This document shows positions 19,717-38,779 of a stretch of DNA of 64,000 nt, in pieces; the stretch's first letter is position 1; each line of letters starts with the position of its first letter. Made by a program: the position numbers and the translations under genes. Under the pieces are notes generated by a model that worked only from the letters and a program-made list of their open reading frames with translations, was not told the DNA's origin and did not search any database. The stretch is from Halomonas saccharevitans (lineage in GTDB: Bacteria > Pseudomonadota > Gammaproteobacteria > Pseudomonadales > Halomonadaceae), in the NCBI RefSeq assembly GCF_900116405.1, contig NZ_FPAQ01000011.1, positions 1 to 64,000 on the forward strand. Direction: 5' to 3'.

Positions 19717-22700
19717 ATGAACAGAGGTCTCCATCAGCCCGGCGAGTTCCGTGACAACTGCGGCTTCGGCCTGATCGCCCATATGGAGGGCCAGGCCAGT
19801 CACGATCTGCTCAAGACCGCCATCGAGTCACTGACCTGCATGACCCACCGTGGCGGCATCGCCGCCGACGGCAAGACCGGCGATGGCTGCGGGCTGCTGC
19901 TGCAGATGCCGGATGCCTTCATGCGCGAGGTGGCGAAGGAAGCGCTGGGCGTGACCCTGGGCGAGCGCTATGCCGTAGGGGCCATCTTCCTCCCCGACGA
20001 CGACGCTCGCGAGGCCCACGGGCGCGAGATCCTCGTCGCCGAGCTCGAGGCGCGTGGCCTTAAGGTGGCGGGCTGGCGCGAGGTCCCGGTGGATTCCAGC
20101 GTCTGCGGCCCCATGGCGCTGGACTGCCTGCCGCGCATCCGCCAGCTGTTCGTGGAACCGGGTGCCGAGGGGCATGAGCGCTTCGACGTCGATCTCTTCA
20201 TGGCCCGCCGCCGCGCCGAGGAGAAGCTTCGCGACGAGCCGGACTTCTACGTCTGCTCGCTCTCCGCCGAGGTGCTCTCCTACAAGGGTCTGGTGATGCC
20301 GGTGGACCTGCCGGCCTTCTATCGCGACCTGGGCGATGCGCGCCTGCAGACCGCGATCTGCGTCTTCCACCAGCGCTTCTCCACCAACACCGCGCCGCGC
20401 TGGCCGCTGGCCCAGCCGTTCCGCCTGCTGGCCCACAACGGCGAGATCAACACCGTCGAGGCCAACCGGGGCTGGGCGAACTCCCGCAAGGAGAACTTCC
20501 TGAGCGAGCGGCTGCCCGAGATCGCCGGCCTCGACGAGATCGTCAATACCAGCGGCTCCGATTCCTCGAGCATGGACAACATGCTCGAGGTGCTGCTGAC
20601 CGGCGGCATGGAGCTGCATCGCGCGGTGCGCATGATGGTGCCGCCGGCCTGGCAGAACGTCGAGCTCATGGACGCCGACCTGCGCGCCTTCTATGAGTAC
20701 AACTCCATGCACATGGAGCCCTGGGACGGCCCGGCCGGGGTGGTAATGACCGACGGCCGCCAGGCGGTCTGCATGCTCGACCGCAACGGCCTTCGCCCGG
20801 CGCGCTGGGTGATCACCCGGAACGGCTATATCACCCTGGCCTCCGAGATCGGCACCTACGATTACGCGCCCGAGGACGTGGTCGCCAAGGGGCGGGTCGG
20901 CCCCGGCCAGATCCTCGCCGTCGACACCCACACCGGTGAGGTGCTGCATACCCCCGACATCGATCAGCGCCTGAAGGCCGCCTACCCCTACAAGCGCTGG
21001 CTGAAGCAGGAGGCCCAGTACCTCGAATCGGCGCTGACCGAGCTCGCCAACTTCCATTCCATGGACTCGGACGCGCTGCTCGTCCAGCAGAAGATGTTCC
21101 AGGTCAGCTTCGAGGAGCGCGACCAGGTGCTGCGCCCGCTGGCCGAGAGCGGCCAGGAGGCCGTCGGCTCCATGGGCGACGACACGCCCATGGCGGTGCT
21201 CTCCGGCAAGCAGCGCCTGCTCAGCGACTATTTCCGCCAGAAGTTCGCCCAGGTCACCAATCCCGCCATCGACCCGCTGCGCGAGGCGATCGTGATGTCG
21301 CTGGAGACCTGCATCGGCGCCGAGCTCAACGTCTTCAAGGCGACCCCGGAGCACGCCCACCGCATCATCCTGACCACCCCAGTGCTCTCGCCGCGCAAGT
21401 TCGCCGCGCTGATGCACCAGGACGACCCGGCCTTTACGAGCCACGTCCTGCCGCTTGGCTACGATCCCCAGGAGATCGGCCTCAAGGGCGCGATTCATGC
21501 GCTCTGCCGCCGTGCCGAGCAGGCCGTCCATGACGGCAAGGTGATCCTGGTGCTCTCGGACGCCGAGTTGAGCAAGGGGCAGGTGCCGATTCATGCGGCG
21601 CTGGCCGTAGGCGCCGTCCACCACCATCTGGGCCGCCTGGCGCTGCGCCCGCGCTGTAACCTCGTGGTCGAGACCGGCTACGCCCGGGACGCCCACCAGA
21701 TGGCGGTGCTGTTCGGCGTGGGCGCCACCGCGGTCTTCCCGTGGCTGGCCTACCAGGTGATGGCCGACATGCACCAGGCAGGTGAGCTGGTCGGCAACCC
21801 CGCCGACGCGCGCGAGAACTACCGCAAGGGCCTGCAGAAGGGGCTCTACAAGATCCTCTCCAAGATGGGCATCTCGACCCTGGCCTCCTATCGCGGCTCC
21901 CAGCTGTTCGAGGCGGTGGGTCTCTCCTCGGAGGTGGTCGATCTCTGCTTCACCGGCATGGCGTCACGCATCGAGGGCACCGGGTTCAGCGAACTGCAGC
22001 TGCAGCAGGAGCTGCTGGGACGCGAGGCCTGGACGCCGCGCAAGGGCATCGCCCAGGGCGGCCTGATGAAGTACGTCCACGGCCACGAGTATCACGCCTA
22101 TAATCCCGACGTGGTCACGGCGCTCCAGGAGGCGGTTCAGGAGGGCGACTACGCCAAGTGGAAGAAGTTTGCCCGGCTGGTCAACGAGCGCGATCCGGCC
22201 ACCCTGCGTGACCTGCTCGCCCTCAAGCCGGCCGCCGAGCCGCTGCCCCTCGAGGAGGTCGAGGCCGTCGAGGACCTGCTGCCGCGCTTCGACAGTGCCG
22301 GCATGAGCCTCGGGGCGCTCTCACCGGAGGCCCACGAGGCGCTGGCCCAGGCCATGAACGAGGCCGGCGGGCGCTCCAACTCCGGCGAGGGCGGCGAGGA
22401 TCCGGCCCGTTACGGCACCATCCGAAGCTCCAAGATCAAGCAGATCGCCTCCGGGCGCTTCGGCGTGACGCCGGCCTACCTGGTCAACGCCGAGGTGCTG
22501 CAGATCAAGGTGGCCCAGGGCGCCAAGCCCGGCGAGGGCGGCCAGCTGCCCGGTGGCAAGGTCAACGAGCTGATCGCCCGGCTGCGCTACTCGGTGCCCG
22601 GCGTGACCCTGATCTCGCCGCCGCCGCACCACGACATCTACTCCATCGAGGACCTGGCGCAGCTAATCTTCGACCTGAAGCAGGTCAACCCGGACGCCCA

Positions 22701-24165
22701 GGTCTCGGTGAAGCTGGTCTCCGAGCCCGGCATCGGCACCATCGCCACCGGCGTGGCCAAGGCCTATGCCGACCTGATCACCGTCTCCGGCTACGATGGC
22801 GGCACCGCGGCGAGCCCGCTGACCTCCATCAAGCATGCCGGCAGCCCCTGGGAGCTGGGTCTGCCAGAGGTGCACCAGGCGCTGCGCATCAACGGCCTGC
22901 GCGACAAGATTCGACTGCAGACCGACGGCGGCCTGAAGACCGGCCTCGACGTGGTCAAGGCGGCGATCCTCGGCGCCGAGAGCTTCGGCTTCGGCACCGC
23001 GCCGATGGTCGCACTGGGCTGCAAGTACCTGCGCATCTGCCACCTCAACAACTGCGCCACCGGTGTGGCCACTCAGATGCAGTATCTGCGCGACGAGCAC
23101 TTCCGCGGCACCGTCGACATGGTCAAGCACTACTTCCGCTTCATCGCCGAGGACGTGCGCGAGCTGATGGCCCTGCTCGGGGTGCGCCAGCTGACCGACC
23201 TGATCGGCCGTACCGACCTGCTCGAGGCGATCGAGGGCGTCACCGCCTCCCAGCGCAAGCTCGACCTGTCGGGCCTGTTGGGCAACGACTTCGTGCCCGA
23301 GGACGCGCCGCAGTTCTGTCGGGTGAACCGCAACGTGCCCCACGATCCGGGCGCCAAGAACCAGGAGGTCCTTAAGGCGCTCGAGGCGGCCATCGAGGCC
23401 AGGTCCGGCGGCGAGTTCGACTTCACCATCACCAACTGCGACCGCTCGGTGGGCGCGCTGATCTCCGGCGCCATCGCCAAGCGCTACGGTGAGGCGGGGC
23501 TCGAGGATGCCCCGGTCATCGCCCGCTTCACCGGCGTGGCCGGCCAGAGCTTCGGGGTGTTCAACGCCCGCGGCCTGCACCTCTATCTGGAGGGCGATGC
23601 CAACGACTACGTGGGCAAGGGCATGAACGGCGGCAGGGTGGTGATCGTGCCGCCGGCCGGCAGTGCCTTCGAGAGTCACGAGACGGCGATCATCGGCAAC
23701 ACCTGCCTGTATGGCGCCACCGGCGGCAAGCTGTTCGCCGCCGGCACCGCCGGCGAGCGCTTCGCCGTGCGCAATTCCGGCGCCCATGCGGTGATCGAGG
23801 GCGCCGGCGACCACTGCGGCGAGTACATGACCGGCGGCATGGTCTGCGTGCTGGGCGAGGTGGGCGTCAACTTCGGTGCGGGCATGACCGGCGGCTTCGC
23901 CTACGTGCTCGACGAGGACCGCACCTTCGTCGACAAGTACAACCACGAACTGGTGGAGATCCACCGGGTGAACACCGAGGCCATGGAGGCCTACCGGCGG
24001 CACCTGCGGGAGGTCATCGAGGAATTCGTCGCCGAGACCGGCTCCGAGCGCGGCCGCGCGATCCTCGAGGATTTCAGCGACTTCACTCGCCACTTCTGGC
24101 TGGTGAAGCCCAAGGCGGCGAGCCTGAGCAGCCTGCTGGCCGAGTCTCGGCGCAGGCCGGAGTGA
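19717..24165 (+). CDS. gltB: Glutamate synthase (NADPH) large chain
   Basis: Transfers the amide of glutamine to 2-oxoglutarate. The start [11 protein letters not shown] is followed by a short propeptide, and the Ntn-hydrolase nucleophile is Cys15 ([11 protein letters not shown]); the product is 1482 residues. Domains in order: class II glutamine amidotransferase (to about 430), central domain, FMN-binding synthase barrel (about 850-1200) with [12 protein letters not shown], the [3Fe-4S] cysteines C1102, C1108 and C1113, and the C-terminal GXGXG beta-helix. The frame is open 52 codons upstream, but this part is unlike any GltB. gltD follows after 70 bases. Confidence 0.97.
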   Translation: MNRGLHQPGEFRDNCGFGLIAHMEGQASHDLLKTAIESLTCMTHRGGIAADGKTGDGCGLLLQMPDAFMREVAKEALGVTLGERYAVGAIFLPDDDAREAHGREILVAELEARGLKVAGWREVPVDSSVCGPMALDCLPRIRQLFVEPGAEGHERFDVDLFMARRRAEEKLRDEPDFYVCSLSAEVLSYKGLVMPVDLPAFYRDLGDARLQTAICVFHQRFSTNTAPRWPLAQPFRLLAHNGEINTVEANRGWANSRKENFLSERLPEIAGLDEIVNTSGSDSSSMDNMLEVLLTGGMELHRAVRMMVPPAWQNVELMDADLRAFYEYNSMHMEPWDGPAGVVMTDGRQAVCMLDRNGLRPARWVITRNGYITLASEIGTYDYAPEDVVAKGRVGPGQILAVDTHTGEVLHTPDIDQRLKAAYPYKRWLKQEAQYLESALTELANFHSMDSDALLVQQKMFQVSFEERDQVLRPLAESGQEAVGSMGDDTPMAVLSGKQRLLSDYFRQKFAQVTNPAIDPLREAIVMSLETCIGAELNVFKATPEHAHRIILTTPVLSPRKFAALMHQDDPAFTSHVLPLGYDPQEIGLKGAIHALCRRAEQAVHDGKVILVLSDAELSKGQVPIHAALAVGAVHHHLGRLALRPRCNLVVETGYARDAHQMAVLFGVGATAVFPWLAYQVMADMHQAGELVGNPADARENYRKGLQKGLYKILSKMGISTLASYRGSQLFEAVGLSSEVVDLCFTGMASRIEGTGFSELQLQQELLGREAWTPRKGIAQGGLMKYVHGHEYHAYNPDVVTALQEAVQEGDYAKWKKFARLVNERDPATLRDLLALKPAAEPLPLEEVEAVEDLLPRFDSAGMSLGALSPEAHEALAQAMNEAGGRSNSGEGGEDPARYGTIRSSKIKQIASGRFGVTPAYLVNAEVLQIKVAQGAKPGEGGQLPGGKVNELIARLRYSVPGVTLISPPPHHDIYSIEDLAQLIFDLKQVNPDAQVSVKLVSEPGIGTIATGVAKAYADLITVSGYDGGTAASPLTSIKHAGSPWELGLPEVHQALRINGLRDKIRLQTDGGLKTGLDVVKAAILGAESFGFGTAPMVALGCKYLRICHLNNCATGVATQMQYLRDEHFRGTVDMVKHYFRFIAEDVRELMALLGVRQLTDLIGRTDLLEAIEGVTASQRKLDLSGLLGNDFVPEDAPQFCRVNRNVPHDPGAKNQEVLKALEAAIEARSGGEFDFTITNCDRSVGALISGAIAKRYGEAGLEDAPVIARFTGVAGQSFGVFNARGLHLYLEGDANDYVGKGMNGGRVVIVPPAGSAFESHETAIIGNTCLYGATGGKLFAAGTAGERFAVRNSGAHAVIEGAGDHCGEYMTGGMVCVLGEVGVNFGAGMTGGFAYVLDEDRTFVDKYNHELVEIHRVNTEAMEAYRRHLREVIEEFVAETGSERGRAILEDFSDFTRHFWLVKPKAASLSSLLAESRRRPE

Positions 24166-24223
24166 GTGAGGCGGCGTCAGCCGGAATGAGTAAGCCGTCG
24201 GCGTCCCGATCAGGTTCGTATAG

Positions 24224-25657
<1,434 letters not shown>

Positions 25658-25674
25658 ATAGCGGGTGACGCTCG

Positions 25675-25700
25675 AAGCCGCCGGTTTCGGTGGCTTTTTC
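25675..25700 (+). terminator. gltBD terminator
   Basis: AAGCCGCCG (25675-25683) pairs with CGGTGGCTT (25688-25696, one G-U) across a 4-base loop and is followed by TTTC. Confidence 0.8.
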
Positions 25701-25718
25701 CCCCGCGGCTTTCCCGGC

Positions 25719-29891
<4,173 letters not shown>

Positions 29892-29913
29892 CGTTGCCTT
29901 TGGCGTGATCTCG

Positions 29914-29931
29914 TGTAGGAGATCGCTTACA
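29914..29931. promoter_or_regulatory. GacA-type upstream activating box
   Basis: TGTAGG-N6-CTTACA matches the 18-bp GacA box TGTAAG-N6-CTTACA at 11 of 12 defined positions. In Pseudomonas such boxes activate rsmY and rsmZ. Here the box precedes the RsmZ-like RNA by about 190 bases, with an AT-rich stretch (29995-30040) between them. Confidence 0.65.
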
Positions 29932-29966
29932 CGGTGACGAAGACATTCGCTATTCGTGCATCAGAC

Positions 29967-30003
29967 AGGGCCGACCCCGCAGAGGGTTGGCCCTTTTTAT
30001 TTT
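29967..30003 (+). terminator. eno terminator
   Basis: An 11-bp stem (29967-29977 with 29984-29994, one G-U) with a 6-base loop is followed by TTTTTATTTTG. It isolates eno from the small RNA downstream. Confidence 0.92.
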
Positions 30004-30083
30004 GTTGTTTTTAAAAGATTTTTTTGGTTTTTGGTCGCGAAGGGTAGGGTGCCGGGGAGTCTCGCAAGCCGCCGTTGGTGAGC

Positions 30084-30111
30084 TTGTGTGATCGGGCTGG
30101 CGTGTCACAAT
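30084..30111 (+). promoter_or_regulatory. Putative promoter of the RsmZ-like RNA
   Basis: TTGTGT (30084-30089) and CACAAT (30106-30111) are 16 bases apart. Neither is near consensus, as is common for activator-dependent promoters; start of transcription would fall near 30117. Confidence 0.45.
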
Positions 30112-30116
30112 GCCTC

Positions 30117-30291
30117 AGGGATTAGGGAGAGCGGTAACGCTTTCCGGCAGGATGCATTGGGATGCAAGTAAGAGTGATGCGCTCGGCGCGGCAGGACGCC
30201 GCCCCCGGGCAGGGACGTCATCACGGGAGTCGAGCGGAGGGAGCCGCTCAAGGATTGGCTGGGAGCGGGCGGCCTGCGGGCCGCCTTTTTT
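30117..30291 (+). ncRNA. CsrB/RsmZ-family CsrA-sequestering small RNA
   Basis: About 175 bases without a coding frame carry eleven GGA triplets. Two are displayed exactly as CsrA sites are: GCGGC-AGGAC-GCCGC (30188-30202) and GAGCGG-AGGGAG-CCGCTC (30232-30249), with the GGA in the hairpin loop. Further GGAs lie in AGGGA, TAGGGA, CAGGA, TTGGGA, CAGGGA, ACGGGA, CAAGGA and CTGGGA contexts. It ends in a GC stem (30268-30274 with 30279-30285) followed by six Ts. The gene next door is fdxA, then mutS; rsmZ occupies the same place beside fdxA in Pseudomonas aeruginosa. A GacA-type box lies upstream. The partner CsrA is encoded at 40232-40426. It should titrate CsrA away from its mRNA targets. The 5' end is inferred. 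Confidence 0.85.
30268..30291 (+). terminator. Terminator of the RsmZ-like RNA
   Basis: GGCGGCC-TGCG-GGCCGCC followed by TTTTTT: a 7-bp, all-GC stem with a clean T-run. Confidence 0.92.
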
Positions 30292-30381
30292 GTGGCCGTG
30301 AGTTTTTGTGGCCGAGAGTTTTGTGGCCGGGAGTTTTTTTGATCGAGCGCTTTTTGATCGAAGGCTTATTTGACCGAGCGG
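30287..30381. repeat. Degenerate T-rich tandem repeat after the small RNA
   Basis: Six units of 15-17 bases follow each other, each a T-run then a G-rich part. The first three read TTTTTGTGGCCGNGAG (30287, 30303, 30319), the next three change to T-run plus GATCGAGCGC or similar (30334, 30351, 30366). The first T-run is the tail of the small-RNA terminator, so the repeat appears to have grown from it. Confidence 0.7.
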
Positions 30382-30405
30382 TTGGCGGCTTGGCCCAGGA
30401 CACTG

Positions 30406-30453
30406 CGACGACGCCGGATGTCGAGAGACATCCGGCGTCGTCGTGTCTGGCGG
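30406..30453. terminator. Long hairpin between the small RNA and fdxA
   Basis: A perfect 17-bp stem (30406-30422 with 30427-30443) with loop GAGA lies 30 bases beyond the fdxA stop. On the plus strand it is followed by TGTCTGG, the recurrent tail. On the minus strand there is no T-run. It probably separates the convergent transcripts. Confidence 0.65.
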
Positions 30454-30473
30454 GCCCGCTCAGGCCGTGATCC

Positions 30474-30797
30474 TCAGCGCTCGAGCAGCTCCAGCTTGCC
30501 CGGCTTGCCGTCCCAGGTCTCCGCGTCTTCCGGCGGGTCCTGCTTTTCGCTGATGTTGGGCCACACCTCGGAGAGTTCGGCATTGATCTCGATGAACGCC
30601 TCCTGGCCCTCCGGCAGCTCATCCTCCGAGAAGATCGCCTCGGCGGGACACTCCGGCTCGCAGAGCGCGCAGTCGATGCACTCATCGGGATGGATCACCA
30701 GAAAATTGGGACCCTCGTAGAAGCAGTCCACCGGGCAGACCTCGACACAGTCGGTGTACTTGCACTTGATGCAGTTCTCGGTGACGACGAATGTCAT
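30474..30797 (-). CDS. fdxA: Seven-iron ferredoxin FdxA
   Basis: A 107-residue cytoplasmic electron carrier with one [3Fe-4S] and one [4Fe-4S] cluster. The cluster ligands are in [14 protein letters not shown] and [12 protein letters not shown], and the extended C-terminal tail is typical of the Azotobacter-type FdI family. I start at MTFVVTENC with GGGAG six bases before the ATG; 14 upstream codons are open but not conserved. It lies downstream of mutS on the same strand but has its own promoter. Confidence 0.95.
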   Translation of the reverse strand: MTFVVTENCIKCKYTDCVEVCPVDCFYEGPNFLVIHPDECIDCALCEPECPAEAIFSEDELPEGQEAFIEINAELSEVWPNISEKQDPPEDAETWDGKPGKLELLER

Positions 30798-30853
30798 GCC
30801 AGTCTCCCATTCTCCGGCCGGGGCGTGGCCGATAGTCATTGATTCGATATTGG

Positions 30854-30877
30854 TTATAAGAAAATCATTTCTTATAA
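30854..30877. promoter_or_regulatory. Perfect AT-rich palindrome in the fdxA leader
   Basis: Two 10-base arms, TTATAAGAAA and TTTCTTATAA, flank four bases. The site lies just downstream of the inferred fdxA start point (about +16 to +39), a typical place for a repressor. It is unlike the IscR type 2 and OxyR patterns I know. It has no T-run for termination on either strand beyond its own arms. Confidence 0.6.
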
Positions 30878-30899
30878 TTTCAAGGCTTTTGGTCGAGCC

Positions 30900-30928
30900 A
30901 TTCTAGTCGCGGCACGGGGCCCCCGCAA
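30900..30928 (-). promoter_or_regulatory. fdxA promoter
   Basis: On the minus strand TTGCGG (30923-30928) and TAGAAT (30900-30905) are 17 bases apart. Confidence 0.6.
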
Positions 30929-30955
30929 GCGCGTCGGGCCGTCATTGTCGGCCAT

Positions 30956-33544
30956 TCACAGCGCCTCTTTCCAGCGGTAGAGCAGCTCCAGGGCCTCGCG
31001 TGGCGACAGCGCGTCGGGATTGAGTTCGCCCAGCTGCTCGACCAGCGGATGGGGCGTGCTGGCGAAGAGGTCGGCCTGACGGGGTGCGCCGGTAGCTCGC
31101 TCGTCACTGGCCGCGGCCGTCGGCAGCCGGCTGCCCTGGTCGATCTCCTGCTGCTCGAGGATGGCCAGCTTCTCCCGGGCGCGGGCGATCACCGCCTGTG
31201 GCACGCCGGCGAGCTGGGCCACCTGCAGGCCGTAGCTCTGGCTGGCCGGGCCATCCTCCACCCGGTGCATGAAGACGATGCCGTCGCGGTGCTCCGCGGC
31301 CGTCAGGTGCACGTTGGCCACCCCCTCGGCCTGCTCGGGCAGGGCCGTCATCTCGAAGTAGTGGGTGGCAAACAGCGTGAAGGCTCGGCTGCGCGTCAGG
31401 TGTTCGGCGCTGGCCCAGGCCAGCGACAGGCCGTCGAAGGTGCTGGTGCCGCGGCCGATCTCGTCCATCAGCACCAGGCTCTGGTCGGTGGCGTTGTGCA
31501 GGATGCTGGCGGTCTCGGTCATCTCGACCATGAAGGTGGAGCGCCCGCCGGCCAGGTCGTCCGAGGAGCCGATGCGGGTGAAGATGCGATCCACCGGGCC
31601 GATGGCGGCCGCATCCGCCGGCACGAAGCTGCCGGTATGGGCGAGCAGGGTGATCAGCGCCGCCTGGCGCATGTAGGTTGACTTGCCGCCCATGTTGGGG
31701 CCGGTGATGACCAGCATCCTGCGCGCGTCATCCATGACCAGGTCGTTGGGCACGAAGGGCGCCTCGCTGACCTGCTCGACCACCGGGTGGCGCCCGCCGC
31801 GGATGTCGATGCCCGGCGCCTCGGGCAGGGACGGGCGCACGAACCCAAGCGCCTGGGCGCGCTCGGCGAAGGCGCACAGCACGTCGAGCCCCGCCAGCGC
31901 CCGGCCGGTGCCCTGCAGCGCGGCGAGCTCGGCGTTCAGGGTGTCGAGCAGACCGTCGTAGAGCAGCTTCTCTCGGGCCAGGGCTCGGGACTTGGCTGAC
32001 AGCGCCTTGTCCTCAAACTCCTTGAGTTCGGGGATGATGAAGCGCTCGGCGTTCTTGAGGGTCTGGCGGCGCACGTAGTCCACCGGGGCGTCCCGGGCCT
32101 GGGCGCGGGGGATCTCGATGTAGTAGCCGTGGACCCGGTTGTAGCCGACCTTGAGGCCGGCGAGCCCGGTGCGCTCGCGCTCCCGGGTCTCCAGGGCCAC
32201 CAGGTAGTCGCCGGCGTGCTCGGCGAGCCCGCGATGCTCGTCGAGCTCGGCATCGAAGCCCTCGGCGATCACCCCGCCGTCGCGGATCACCACCGGCGGG
32301 TTCTCCACCAGGGCGCGGTGCAGGGTGTCGGCGAGGTCCGGGTAGGGATGGATATGTCGCCGGAGCTCGTCAAGCGTGGTGCCCTCGGCGTAGTGCGTGA
32401 GTTCGGCCTCGAGGGCGGGCAGGGCGACCAGGGCGTCGCGCAGGCGCGCGAGGTCTCGGGGTCGCGCGCTGTAGAGGGCCACTCGGGCGAGGATGCGCTC
32501 GATGTCGCCGATCGCCTTGAGCGAATCGCGCAGGGGCTCGAAGCCCTCGTTGTCGAGCAGCAGCGCCACCGCCGCCTGGCGGGCGCCGACCTGGTCGCGG
32601 TCGCGCAGCGGGCGGTTGAGCCAGCGCTTGAGCAGCCGCGAGCCCATGGCCGTGGCGGTGGTGTCGAGCACGCTGGCCAGGGTGTTGTCGGCGGTGCCGC
32701 CGAGGTTGACGTCGATCTCCAGGTTGCGCCGGCTGGCCGCATCGATCACCACGGCGTCGTCGCGGCTCTCCACGCCGATGGCGGTGACGTGGGGCAGGGC
32801 CGTGCGCTGGGTGTCGCGGGCATAGTCGATCAGCACCCCGGCGGCGGTGAGGGCCGCCTCCAGGTGGGCGCAGCCGAAGCCGCGCAGGTCCTGGACCTGG
32901 AACTGGTCGCACAGGGTGCGCGTCGCGCTCTCGAGGTCGAACAGCCAGTCGCTCTGGCGGCGCAGGCCGCGGCGCTCCGCCAGGGCCGGCGGCAGCGACT
33001 GGCTCTCGGCGACCAGCAGCTCGGCCGGGTCCAGGCGCGTGAGCTCGGCGAGCATCTCGCCTTCGCCCTCGACCTCCAGCACGCTGAAGCGCCCGCTGGA
33101 GAGTTCCAGCCAGGAAAGCCCCCAGCGCTCGCCGAGCGGCGCCATGGCCACCAGCAGGTTGTCGCGACGGGCATCCAGCAGCGCCTCGTCGTAGAGGGTC
33201 CCGGGGGTGACGATGCGCACCACGCGCCGCTCCACCGGCCCCTTGCTGGTCGCCGGGTCGCCGATCTGCTCGCAGATCGCCACCGACTCCCCGGCAGCCA
33301 CCAGTCGCGCCAGGTAGCCCTCGGCGCTGTGGTAGGGCACGCCGGCCATGGGGATCGGCTGGCCGGCCGACTGGCCGCGCTGGGTGAGGGTGATGTCGAG
33401 CAGCGCGGCGGCGCGCCTGGCGTCGTCGAAGAACAGCTCGTAGAAGTCGCCCATGCGGTAGAAGAGCAGCACGTCGGGGTGCTCGCGCTTGATCTTCAGG
33501 AACTGGCTCATCATCGGGGTATGCTGGGCGCTGGCCTGTGACAT
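30956..33544 (-). CDS. mutS: DNA mismatch repair protein MutS
   Basis: Recognises mismatches and small loops. The start [15 protein letters not shown] gives 862 residues, with AAGGA six bases upstream; 27 further open codons are not MutS-like. The mismatch wedge is Phe34 and Glu36 in GDFYELF. The ATPase has Walker [10 protein letters not shown] with Lys621 and the DEIGRGTST Walker B. Clamp and lever domains lie between. The gene is divergent from pncC. Confidence 0.97.
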   Translation of the reverse strand: MSQASAQHTPMMSQFLKIKREHPDVLLFYRMGDFYELFFDDARRAAALLDITLTQRGQSAGQPIPMAGVPYHSAEGYLARLVAAGESVAICEQIGDPATSKGPVERRVVRIVTPGTLYDEALLDARRDNLLVAMAPLGERWGLSWLELSSGRFSVLEVEGEGEMLAELTRLDPAELLVAESQSLPPALAERRGLRRQSDWLFDLESATRTLCDQFQVQDLRGFGCAHLEAALTAAGVLIDYARDTQRTALPHVTAIGVESRDDAVVIDAASRRNLEIDVNLGGTADNTLASVLDTTATAMGSRLLKRWLNRPLRDRDQVGARQAAVALLLDNEGFEPLRDSLKAIGDIERILARVALYSARPRDLARLRDALVALPALEAELTHYAEGTTLDELRRHIHPYPDLADTLHRALVENPPVVIRDGGVIAEGFDAELDEHRGLAEHAGDYLVALETRERERTGLAGLKVGYNRVHGYYIEIPRAQARDAPVDYVRRQTLKNAERFIIPELKEFEDKALSAKSRALAREKLLYDGLLDTLNAELAALQGTGRALAGLDVLCAFAERAQALGFVRPSLPEAPGIDIRGGRHPVVEQVSEAPFVPNDLVMDDARRMLVITGPNMGGKSTYMRQAALITLLAHTGSFVPADAAAIGPVDRIFTRIGSSDDLAGGRSTFMVEMTETASILHNATDQSLVLMDEIGRGTSTFDGLSLAWASAEHLTRSRAFTLFATHYFEMTALPEQAEGVANVHLTAAEHRDGIVFMHRVEDGPASQSYGLQVAQLAGVPQAVIARAREKLAILEQQEIDQGSRLPTAAASDERATGAPRQADLFASTPHPLVEQLGELNPDALSPREALELLYRWKEAL

Positions 33545-33632
33545 GGGCTTCCTTGGACGTCCTGTGAAGAGGGTGGCGAGTTGCGGGGAGACTGGCGTCG
33601 GGCACGCCATGCATGTCTCGGGCAAAGCCAGT

Positions 33633-33661
33633 ATTCTACGCTCAAGGGCGGTCGACGTCAG
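33633..33661 (-). promoter_or_regulatory. Putative mutS promoter
   Basis: On the minus strand CTGACG (33656-33661) and TAGAAT (33633-33638) are separated by 17 bases, about 90 bases upstream of mutS. It lies in the mutS/pncC divergent gap. Confidence 0.5.
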
Positions 33662-33697
33662 GCCGCCGGCGGGTCACTATCGTCAGGGAGGAAGGCC

Positions 33698-34210
33698 ATG
33701 ACCTCGCACGCCGAGGATCTCGAGCGCCATGATCTACGGGGCCTCGCCGAGTTGCTCGGCGAGCGCTGCCGCGCACGGGGCATTACCGTCACCGCGGCGG
33801 AGTCCTGCACCGGCGGCGGAGTGGCCAGCGCCATCACCGCCGTCGCCGGCAGCTCCGCCTGGTTCGAGTTCGGCTACGTGACCTATGCCAACGGCGCCAA
33901 GACCCGCCTGCTTGGCGTGCCCGAGACGCTGCTGGCCGAGCACGGCGCGGTGAGTCGCGAGGTCGTCGAGGCGATGGTCGTCGGCGCCTGTCGCGACAGC
34001 GGCGCTGGGCTGGGCGTAGCGGTCAGCGGGGTGGCCGGCCCCGGCGGCGGCAGCGCTGAAAAGCCCGTGGGCACCGTCTGGCTGGCCTGGGGGAGCGCCG
34101 AGGGGGCCGAGTCGGCCTGCCTTCGTTTCCCCGGCGATCGCGCCGCGGTGCGCGAGCAGGCCGTGCGCGAGGCGCTGGCCGGCCTGGTGCGGCGGCTAGC
34201 GCCTTCCTGA
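33698..34210 (+). CDS. pncC: Nicotinamide-nucleotide amidohydrolase (CinA C-terminal type)
   Basis: Deamidates NMN to NaMN in pyridine nucleotide recycling. The 170-residue product consists of the CinA C-terminal domain alone, with [32 protein letters not shown] and [19 protein letters not shown] start at [11 protein letters not shown], with a GGAGGAAGG stretch just upstream; the longer open frame overlaps the mutS promoter. The place before recA is the usual one in Pseudomonas-type genomes. Confidence 0.93.
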   Translation: MTSHAEDLERHDLRGLAELLGERCRARGITVTAAESCTGGGVASAITAVAGSSAWFEFGYVTYANGAKTRLLGVPETLLAEHGAVSREVVEAMVVGACRDSGAGLGVAVSGVAGPGGGSAEKPVGTVWLAWGSAEGAESACLRFPGDRAAVREQAVREALAGLVRRLAPS

Positions 34211-34256
34211 TCGTCACCGGCTCGCCTCGACGCTGGTCGCGGCCCGAATTTTTCGC

Positions 34257-34262
34257 CATACT
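34257..34262 (+). promoter_or_regulatory. Possible recA -10 element
   Basis: CATACT lies directly before the SOS box. The corresponding -35 position (TGGTCG, 34234-34239) is poor. A start point inside the LexA box would fit repression by LexA. Confidence 0.4.
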
Positions 34263-34263
34263 A

Positions 34264-34279
34264 CTGTGCAGTCATACAG
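34264..34279. promoter_or_regulatory. LexA (SOS) box of recA
   Basis: CTGT-N8-ACAG matches the gammaproteobacterial LexA box perfectly, 65 bases before the recA start. Confidence 0.9.
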
Positions 34280-34343
34280 TGGTTGCCGGCCGTCGTTACC
34301 CTCATCCGCCACGCCTCATTCGCTATCTTTTAGGAGTTCCTTC

Positions 34344-35408
<1,065 letters not shown>

Positions 35409-35411
35409 GCC

Positions 35412-35897
35412 ATGCTCGGTGATGCCTCCGGGGGCGGCGAGTCGACGCCCCGCAGCGACGCCATCCGCCTGCTGGCCCGTCGCGAGTATTCGCGCCAGGA
35501 GCTCGCCGAGCGGCTGGCGGCCAAGGGGCACGAGGCCGAGGCAATCGCCGAGTGCCTCGAGGCCCTGGTGGATCAGGGCCTGCAGTCCGACGAGCGCTTC
35601 GCCGAGGGGTTTCTGCGCTCGCGCATCCTGCGCGGCCAGGGGCCCATGAAGATTCGCCTCGACCTGGAGCGTCGCGGGCTGGATCGCGAGGAGATTCGCC
35701 ACGCCTTCGACGAGACCGCCCGGCGCGGCGAGGGCGACTGGTTCGCCCTCGCCCGCGAGGCCCTGGCGCGGCGCTTTCCCGGCCCGGGCGACACCCCTCG
35801 CGAGCGCGCCCGGCGCGAGCGCTTCCTGGCCGGCCGCGGCTTCGATTTCGACCAGGTGCGCCACGCTCTGGAAACGGCCTGGTCGACCGACGACTGA
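35412..35897 (+). CDS. recX: RecX, RecA modulator
   Basis: A 161-residue helical protein that binds RecA filaments and limits their growth. Three-helix repeats are visible, with [20 protein letters not shown] and YAERFAEGF-like [21 protein letters not shown]. It starts three bases after recA and is probably expressed by readthrough of the SOS-controlled message. Confidence 0.93.
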   Translation: MLGDASGGGESTPRSDAIRLLARREYSRQELAERLAAKGHEAEAIAECLEALVDQGLQSDERFAEGFLRSRILRGQGPMKIRLDLERRGLDREEIRHAFDETARRGEGDWFALAREALARRFPGPGDTPRERARRERFLAGRGFDFDQVRHALETAWSTDD

Positions 35898-35918
35898 GCC
35901 CGCATCGGCCTACTCCCC

Positions 35919-35946
35919 TTCAGTCGATTGACAACTGCGCTATAAT
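35919..35946 (+). promoter_or_regulatory. Putative alaS promoter
   Basis: A perfect TATAAT lies at 35941-35946. TTCAGT (35919-35924) is at a 16-base spacing. A perfect TTGACA at 35928-35933 is only seven bases away and cannot serve this -10. The leader would be about 110 bases. Confidence 0.5.
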
Positions 35947-36064
35947 GCCCCCCTTTGCGAATGCCCCGGGTGGCGCTCCTGTGGCGCAGTGGCGAGCCGA
36001 TACCGGCATCGACACGCCGCTTGCCGACCCACCGGGCCACCATGCTCATCGCTACGGATACCCC

Positions 36065-38674
<2,610 letters not shown>

Positions 38675-38682
38675 GATGCACA

Positions 38683-38724
38683 AGGGCCGGTAGCAGCGAT
38701 GCACCGGCCCTCGTCGTATCTGGA
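38683..38724 (+). terminator. alaS terminator
   Basis: GGGCCGGT (38684-38691) pairs with ACCGGCCC (38703-38710) around an 11-base loop, followed by TCGTCGTATCTGG, again the recurrent tail. Confidence 0.65.
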
Positions 38725-38779
38725 CACCTTTCACTCATCCGAGCGCTATGCGCACTCGACAAGCGAGGGAAAACGGCAA

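Noticed and set aside
29932-30003. A second, RsmY-like small RNA between the GacA box and the eno terminator
   Set aside because: The stretch contains no GGA hairpin loops and no promoter, and the terminator fits eno.
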